A stretch of DNA of 64,000 nt from Ryuthela nishihirai (Eukaryota; Arthropoda; Arachnida; Araneae; Heptathelidae). The first letter of the stretch is position 1, and every line of letters starts with the position of its first letter. The position numbers were made by a program, and so were the translations under genes. The notes beneath the pieces were generated by a model. It was given only the letters and a program-made list of their open reading frames with translations, was not told where the DNA came from and made no database searches. The stretch covers positions 81,568,501 to 81,632,500 of the forward strand of contig JAWZYU010000011.1 of assembly GCA_038380435.1 (NCBI GenBank), given 5' to 3'. Below are positions 56,763 to 64,000 of this stretch, one piece after another.

Positions 56763-59700
56763 TTTAACACTCCAAAGATTATTAACTTTCTCGAGTTGGG
56801 CTTTTTGTCTGATCCAAAATAGTTTAAAACTCTGGATAGTTTATCGGGCCCCAGGCAATATTGACTTGCCAAATAAAGTTGAAATAGGGTTTGTTATGTA
56901 TATAGCATTACTTATCGAGCAAGAATTCAAAGAAGATTGTCAAATTGTTAAAGTTTAAATCTAATCAAAAAATCAATTAACGTTGCTCTAGAGAAAAATA
57001 ACAAAAGTCAAAAACTCTTTTCGAAGGGGACGGAAGGGGAGGGCTTGTCAGTTCGGTATGGCCTACTGATCTGGTCATTTATCGCCACTCTTTTCTTTTT
57101 TTTTCAACCCTGCTGAGGAGTGGTCAACTTCACAGGGTCCTGGTGCTGATCATTTATACCTACTTGACTGGACTTGTTTATGGATTTGAGCTTGATTATG
57201 GATCCTGGACTTGCTGCACTGGTGGGTCTCTGTTGAGAGAGAATCTGCCATGAGTTTTCTATTTCATTCTGGGTTGCCAGCCCTAAGTGAACACAGGCAT
57301 GGGATACCTTATATCAGCTGGTGGATAATCCTAATCAGAGGCCATCGCAGGTACCTGAACCTCACTTAGTTAGTTGGGCATCGTCAAGCCTAAACTGGAG
57401 TAATGTCATCTCAGGCAGGCCATGTGGCTCTTGAGAAAGTCCACTTGAAAAGATGGTGCCTGAAGTTCCTACGAGCATTGGTGAATTCAGCCTTTAGCAG
57501 AGGAGGAACAAGTCTTTGCCGCATGCCTGTATCAGGGGGCTGTTTGATATTGTTGGACCTACCTATCTCAATAAACCTAGTTTCTTTAAAAATCCTACTA
57601 ATTTTCTCTCTGCAGGAACGTGGAAATTGTCTTGTTAAAAATGTCTTGCAAATTAAACTTAAAAAGTGTTGTGCTAAGGTTAAAAAATTTACTTTTAATA
57701 CTGAAGCTCTGAAAGACCCAGTTATAGCTAAAGCTTACCACGATAGGTTACTTAGTCATTATGACAGTCATAGTTTGCTTACTACTGAAGTTGAGGAAGA
57801 ATGGGGCATTTTAAACAAGCTTTTTTGGAAACTAACAGTATTATTTTAGGAAAAAAGGAGCAGAGGAGGCAGAATTATTTGAGTGATAAAGCACTTGAGC
57901 TTATTTCAGAAAGAAAGAACAGCAGGAATGTCCTTAATCAATACCCTACTAGTCCTAATAGAAAGCATTACAGAGAGCTTAATAAATGTGTAAAGGATCA
58001 GTTAGCTGCTAAGAATCTTTGGCTTTGATGGCTTGGCTGACAAAGCCGAGGAAGCAGCTAGGCAGCAGAGAGCTGTACCAGATAGTTAATGTTTTATGTG
58101 GTAGAAAACGGACAGGCATGCAGGGATTGAAGGATAAATAAGGTAAGGTTATAGAGGTGAGGATTCTGTCATGGCTAGATGGGCTGAGCATTTCAGTGAT
58201 ATTTTAAACAATATGGCTATGTTTGTAATGATGATAGATGCATTACTGGTTTTAATGTTAGCCCTATAACACAATCTGAGGTTATTTTGGCTATTTCTGA
58301 ACTTAAACTTCATAAATCCCCAGTGGTAGATGAAATTACTACAGAAATGCTTAGAGCTGGGAATGTTTCTGTTACCACTTGGATGACTGAAATTTTGAAT
58401 ATCTTTTATGATAAAGGCATGGTTCCTAATGACTTTACCAGAGCTATTATTATCCCTATTTTCAAAAAAGGTGATCGCAGTTCTTGTGATAACTATAGGG
58501 GTATCAGCTTACTCTCTGTTCCAAGTAAAGTTCTTTTCATGATTGTGCTTAATAGAATTAAGAATCTGGTTGATAGTCAAATGTATAATGAGCAATGTGG
58601 ATTCAGAAGTGGTAGGGGATGTGTGGATCAGATATTTTCTCTTAGGCAGATTCTTGAGAAATTTTAGAGTTTCAGAAGCCTTTGGTTGCTAGCTTTGTTG
58701 ATTTCAAAAAGGCTTTTGACTCTGTTGATCGTCATAATTTGTGGTTGATTGTGAGATTATATGGTATACCGGACAAGTTAGTTAACATAATGAAAGCTCT
58801 CTATAATAACATTGAGTCATGTGTAAGAGTTGGTAAAGCTTGTAGCAATTGGTTTAGCATTAGTTCTGGTGTTTGACAAAGGTGCATTTTGTCTCCTCTT
58901 CTCTTTAGTTTGGTTATTGATTATGTTATGCGAAATTCACTTCAAAGGAAAGTTTTTAACCTTAAATGGGCTGGAGATACGAAAATTTCTGATTTAGATT
59001 ATGCTGATGATTTAGCCCTTTTGGCAAATGATGTTGATGAGATGAACTCTTTCATTCGAGCTGTTGATGAAACTGGTAGTTGAGTAGGTTAGGTAGGGAG
59101 AAAACTGAAGTGATGAAAATTGGCCAGGCAAGCTATGATTCAGTTAATCTGAATGGTTGCGGTCTTGAGCAGGTGTCACAGTTTAATTATCTTGGGAGCT
59201 ATGTAACAGATAATGGTGAGATGCGGCATCAGATTAACAGATGAATAGGGATTGCTGCCGGGACTTTTAAGAATCTATGGAAAATGTGGAGAAATAGGTG
59301 TATACACCTAAAGACTAAAATTAGACTGTAAAATAGTTTGGTTCTTTCTAGGGTTAGTTATGATAGTGAAACTTGGACACTTTGTAAACAAGACAACAGG
59401 AAACTAGATGCTTTTGATTCCAGATACTTACGCAGTATCTTGGGCATTAGGTTGTTCAACTTTGTAACTAATGATGAGGTTAGGCAAAGGAGTTTATAAC
59501 CTCCTTTAAGCAGCATATTGTGCAGAGAGAGACTCCGTGTATTTGGCTATGTTGCCCGTATGGATAATTATATTGGCGAATAGGGTTATGAACAATGTGC
59601 CTAAAGGCCTCATAAATAGGGGGAGACCTAGGATGCGGTGGTCAGACAATGTCAACACGACCTTGTTAAAATTGGTGTGCAGCAAGCTGGATGCAGCAGA

Positions 59701-60317
59701 TGTAGCTCAGGACAGACGCTTGGAGAATTAAACTGCACAGTCTGGTTGGACCTCCATAGCCCATGGCTGCTTGAGAATGATGATGAGTTTATTTCCAAAA
59801 AATTCAATGACTCACCAATTCAGTTGATGAATACAAAATTCGTAGTAACTAAAAAAAACCCCCATCTCTAAATACAACTCGCAAAAACTTATTACTAATG
59901 TCTCCCTCCTTCACCAACTTCCTACTAACTCCATACTCTACTCATTACTGACTCATCTCTACTCTTTGGCGCTATTCTAATTCAACTTCGTGACTTAACA
60001 TTACTTAGTTACATGCAGCATACAATCTGGCACATGTCTGTTGCACACTGGGAAAGACATTTGCATAATATAATGATCGCCTGCTAGCTATGTATTTATT
60101 TGTGCCCTTAATGTTGTTATATATATTTGTGTCCTTAATGTGTGTGTTAGTGACTGACAATCAAAAGGTTGGAGTTGCACATGCGCAACTCCTTCTGCAG
60201 CTTGAAAGAAAGAATTGTGATTAGTTCAACTGAAAAAAATCACCAAAATGATAAATATAATGTAAGTAAAGTAAAACTGGTTAAGGAAAAGTAAAAGAGA
60301 ATGGGTGGGCCATCACA
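56763..60317 (-). repeat. Solo LTR of the Gag-only family, split by RTE copy G
   Basis: 56763-57025 and 59786-60317 together make a nearly complete LTR in minus orientation (about 795 bp). It ends GGGCCATCACA on the plus strand. The start TTTAACACTCC has drifted from TGTAA. No matching 4-bp flanks were found, so flanking mutations or recombination are likely. Confidence 0.8.
57026..59785 (+). mobile_element. RTE-clade LINE, copy G, degenerate
   Basis: It retains part of the 5' region (57026-57600) but lacks most of the endonuclease: sequence jumps near 57623 from the GGAA of the first endonuclease motif to the GAAATTG near its end. It then continues through linker, RT and C-terminal parts to GCTGCTTGAG and an ATG tail. 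Broken frames include SSCDNYRGISLLS (58287-58667), FVDFKKAFDSVDRHNLW (58682-58876) and YADDLALLAND (58889-59083). Many stops. It is inserted in an LTR. Confidence 0.85.
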
Positions 60318-60825
60318 GTCAGTTAAAATATTGATTAAAAGCCAATGTGTGTAGTTTCCAGATGATGCATTTTTCAGTAGTAAAATAATTGATATCCTTA
60401 TGTTAAAAGTTTAGAAAGCATTACATATCTAATAAAGCTATAAATAGCACAAAATATGCAGAAATGCCACCAATGGATAATCTAAATACGGGATGCAGAA
60501 TAAAGGCATAAAATATATCAGCTGTACTTGATGTCTAAGGTGACTGAGCATGCTCATACATTTAGTGTCGAGTCAAATAAATCTTTTGTTTTTAACTTTA
60601 TCATAATTTTTCAAGTGGAATCAACAGGTAAAAAATATATATCATAGATTTAAATGTTATTTTTGATATTTAATTAGAAACAGTTGAAAAAAAAATTCAG
60701 ATTTCTATTCAAAAAGCTTTTTTTTACAACCTTGTGCTATGGGAGCAAAACTTCGCTTTGCAATCACTAGAATGGGAAAGTTGAAAATGATTCTTCAGGC
60801 TGTGACACAGTAAGGGTTAAAGGTA
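60318..60825 (-). repeat. Dispersed repeat, partner of 18805-19440
   Basis: The reverse complement resembles 18805-19440 without the foldback. The block with AACCCTTACTGTGTCACAGC (minus strand) marks one end next to RTE fragment I. No coding region is seen. Confidence 0.6.
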
Positions 60826-61686
60826 ACTTTTTTAACCTTAGCACAACACTTCTTAAGTTTAAGTTGCAAGACACTTTTAACAAGTTAATGGTCAGAACCA
60901 ATTTCAGCTCCCCTAAATGGCCTGGTATTCCTAACAGGAATAGTCCATTTGCTGTTAATTAATATATAATCAATCATATTCTTATGCAGCCCATCAGGTG
61001 AAACCCATGTATGCTTATTTATGTTACAGTGTTTGTAATAAGTGTTAATTATTCTGAAACCATTAAATTTACCTACATGTAACAGAAACCTTACCTATAG
61101 GAGACCTGTAAGGAAAACATAACTTTAGGAGACATTGCCCATTGCCATTACAGCTACCAATACCAAAAGGATCTGTCACCTCTCCCCAAAGTTCAGAGTC
61201 GGTACCAACTTTGGCATTGAAGATGCCTAGAACAAGGGTAATATCTCCCTTCTTGACAGAATTCAAAATATCCTGGAGTTGTCTTATCGTGAAGTTGTCT
61301 GTAAAACCTATCCTTCTCATCCTCATCAGCATCCACAGTGGAGGCATAACAGCTGATAACATTCAATTCTTCAATGCTTGTCTGAAATTTTCTGTAAGAA
61401 ACCTTTCGTTAATGCACTCGTATCCTTGAACAGCATCACTAGTGTGTTTGCTGAGAAGCAGACCTGTGCCTTGGAGATGCTTTATCTTCCCTCCCTGAAA
61501 AGAGAAATTTAAGATTGTTTTTAAGAATCTGATTTTTATCTATCCATCTGGTCTCTTGCAAGCCGAGAATATCTAAATTATAATGGTTGAATTCTTGTGT
61601 TAGGACATCAAGAGAATAATCTCTTTGCAGAGTCCTCACATTCTAACTGCCTATGGTGAGGAAATGGTTAGTGGTATATTTATTGA
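60826..61686 (-). mobile_element. RTE-clade LINE, endonuclease fragment (copy I)
   Basis: Minus-strand pieces encode LGLQETRWIDK and, further on, LQDILNSVKKGDITLVLG. Both ends of the element are missing. A duplicated short segment near 61080-61135 and several frame changes break it. No target duplication was found. Confidence 0.8.
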
Positions 61687-62400
61687 GTTTCAAGACAAGT
61701 GACTTACAAGAAATCAATTGATTTCTTTCTTTTTTTATTTCATGTAGGTTACCTATCTCTATTACTCTCGTGTAGCATAAAATTAATAATAGGACAAAAA
61801 TTGATGAACAGATAATATTAATTTTAAAAAAGCCAGAATTTCTAGGAAAAAAGTCATATTTTTCCTAGAAAACAAATGGTCACCTTATTTTTTTATCCTC
61901 TATTTGTGGTGTACATCTTTTGTAACAATGCCAAAGTAGCAAAATTCAGATAAAGAAATGCATCTGCTGAAGACTGGATTTTTTTTATATTGGATAATTT
62001 ACTGAGATTTCCCGATATTTTTAATAAATGCCACACCATTTTATACTCTCCAAATTTTCCTGTCTAGAAGTCTTACGCAAATCAACATTAGAAATACAAT
62101 ATATATATATACATTTTTTATGAAGAACCTTTCTTGCACTTTATAGACCAAAAGTAATCCCGAATGACAAAAAAAGTCCATTATCCATAAATCTTTAAAT
62201 ATACCAGCTCAAAATTCCTCTTGGTGAGTTCGTTTTTCTAACTCTAGGATTTAACCAGTGGAAAATGGGGCACGTCTCATTTCAAAATTGAGGATGTTCA
62301 AAATTTGAGGTTAATTTCGATTAATTTTTGTGTGTAATGATTTATTTTTTATCTTCTTTGTTATTATATTGCATGTGCTTTTAAACTTTGCTAAAAAAAA
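61687..62400. other. No gene recognised
   Basis: AT-rich sequence without recognisable features. Confidence 0.5.
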
Positions 62401-62577
62401 ATACCTCTCAAGCAACTGCTTGCCACAGAGGTCTGACAGGAGCCTATCAGTTTATACTCCATAGTAAAAGGTCTGTGAGGATGGCGGAACCTCAGCAGAA
62501 AGACAACACAAACATTCATGTCTTACATGGGCTCGAACCCAGATCCCTTTGATCAGTAGCCAAATGCAATAGCCACT
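62401..62577 (-). mobile_element. tRNA-derived SINE-B, copy 3
   Basis: Minus-strand copy of the family at 26158, with the box B-like GGGTTCGAGCCC conserved in form and the terminal GCTTGAG. Box A is poorly preserved. Confidence 0.8.
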
Positions 62578-62759
62578 TTACTAGAATTAAAAAAATCATG
62601 CCTGCATTTTTTCACTTTTGTTATCATTTATTTTGTCCTCTCCTCTGCTAAAAGATTTCTTGCCCTGTCTGTTTTAATTTTTATACCTTTTGATGTACAA
62701 GGTGGGGAGCAAACACGAAGCACAAGTTTTTTTTTTTTATATTTTACGAATTCCACCAT

Positions 62760-62960
62760 CCCATTGGCTGAGTGGTTAGCGAGCTTGGCTACTGATCAAA
62801 GGGTGCCCGAGTTTGAGCCCTAGATGAGGTACGAATGTTTCTATGCTGTCTTTCTGCTGAAGTCTCACCTTCCTTACAGATCTTCTTTATGGCATATTAA
62901 ACTGACAGTGTCTGTTAGACCTGTGTGGCAGGCAGCTGCTTGAGAAATTATTTATTTATT
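62760..62960 (+). mobile_element. tRNA-derived SINE-B, copy 4
   Basis: It has TTGGCTGAGTGGTTAGC (box A-like), a box B-like AGTTTGAGCCC, the CTGCTGAAG...CCTTCC body and the terminal GGCAGCTGCTTGAG, followed by ATTTATTTATT. Confidence 0.82.
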
Positions 62961-64000
62961 CGTCCACTGATATTGCCAGTGACGAATTACCCCACAGGTG
63001 TCCCAGGCAGACTAGTTCACCTAGGACCTCAATACTAGTGGGAGCCTAAAAGGTGACAAAGCACGATTATTTTTCCCCAAACTCTTTATGAGTAAAATAT
63101 TTCACAATCAGTATAAGCTACTATTTACATACATATCTCTTGTTTTTACTTGGATTACTACCAAATATGATGTGATTTTTGTTAATAACACTAATATGAA
63201 CAGACACATATTTGGGTTTATAATGAAGTTTTATTTTGTACTATGTAGAAATGCAAATAATTGTATATTTAGTTTTCTATTTATGTATCTCTATAATTCA
63301 ATTTGTTTAACCAGCTGTATGCATTTTTTTCCATTTGTAAGTGGAAAATGTTTTGTAGAGAGAATGCCTCCCCCCCCCCCCCCTGCACTCGCGAACAATC
63401 AGGTAACCTCTCGAATCTTTCATGCATAGAGCCTTCAGTTACTTTAATATGACGTTAGATCTTGTTTTATTGAAATCCAGTGGTTCAGTTGTTTCTGTGA
63501 AAAAAATGTCTCAATTGTGAAACATGGAGAAGTTGTAAAAAAAATATGAAAATAACTAATTCCAAAATTATATGCTGTATTCTAACTAAAGTAAAATTTT
63601 TACTTTTCAGCCTGCTTTATAATTAATTTTAAAATGCAGTATTGCATTTAAATCCAAAATTCCCTAAAACGGATTGAATTCTCATGATGTCTTCACCTAA
63701 CTTTCAGTCATTCTAATTAAATTTTTGTGTTTCTAAATTCAAACGTTTAAAGTGAAACTGGGGTCAGAAAAGGCACTTTTTCCAAAATTGTAACTCTAAA
63801 AGGGGAAAAAACATGTAAATAAACCAGGCTCATCCAACCCTCAACTCATAACACAACCAATATAATGATAGGCTCATTTTTTCAAATTTTTGATAAACAT
63901 TTTGTAAGTGGTAACAAAATGTTTTTGCCAGTTCATAGTAGTTATTAAAAATGTGTATTTCTGTTTTTTAAATTAGGATATTTTCCCAATTCCTTAAAAA
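62961..64000. other. No gene recognised
   Basis: AT-rich. A run of 14 C lies at about 63370-63383. A 113-codon ORF (63088-63429) is hydrophobic and has no recognised motif; I treat it as chance. It runs off the right edge. Confidence 0.5.

Noticed and set aside
57595..57640. Splicing as the cause of the endonuclease deletion in RTE copy G
   Set aside because: TCTCTGCAG looks like an acceptor, but the sequence continues as LINE for about 10 bases beyond it and the real break shows GAA microhomology, so a simple deletion is more likely.
63088..63429. 113-codon hydrophobic ORF near the right edge
   Set aside because: Composition follows the AT-rich background, it includes a poly-C run translated as prolines, and there is no supporting splice or homology signal.

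Overview
This is AT-rich, repeat-dominated animal nuclear DNA, most likely from an arthropod and possibly a chelicerate such as a horseshoe crab. That placement is an inference from the mix of repeat families and is of low to moderate confidence. Only one host exon is recognised with confidence: an in-frame 222 bp exon of the kinesin-2 accessory subunit KAP3 (KIFAP3) at 16816-17037. Two further ORF-bearing candidate exons (31784-31931 and 37472-37557) are weak. Almost everything else is mobile DNA, much of it nested.

Layout. 1-220: tail of an RTE-clade LINE. 822-6285 and 7385-15283: two copies of a minus-strand LTR retrotransposon family. Both have 4-bp target duplications, a displaced primer site and a CCHC Gag-like reading frame but no recognisable pol. 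Copy 1 carries a short I-like LINE tail. Copy 2 carries a Tc1/mariner-superfamily transposon (itself hit by a tRNA-derived SINE) and a solo LTR. 16.5-19.6 kb: the KAP3 exon, its presumed intron, a second I-like LINE tail and foldback repeats. 19.6-23.15 kb: near full-length RTE copy. 23.15-24.5 kb: tandem 314-bp units containing a tRNA-like cloverleaf, one split by a solo LTR. 25-33 kb: old LINE remains, SINEs, a complete but decayed hAT transposon (28246-30835) and two palindromic elements. 33.2-36.4 kb: RTE copy. 38-43.5 kb: an old LINE split by a hAT-like element and by an RTE insertion with a 5' inversion. 44418-50397: a full-length I-like LINE with two ORFs. 50.9-55.9 kb: RTE copies, one split by a Tc1-like transposon. 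56.8-60.3 kb: an LTR split by another RTE copy. 60.8-63 kb: RTE endonuclease fragment and SINEs.

Most interesting observations. (1) The exact 5' end of the I-like LINE can be folded by hand into a complete HDV-like self-cleaving ribozyme, with all five helices, the U20/G25 pair and the catalytic-C segment. (2) The two head-to-head RTE pieces at 39816-43108 share one 11-bp target duplication and have the structure expected of twin priming. (3) Three I-like copies end in the same 3' hairpin, with at least one compensatory change. (4) A tRNA-derived SINE family ends with a sequence resembling the 3' end of the local RTE LINE, suggesting a LINE/SINE partnership. (5) The LTR family appears to be Gag-only.
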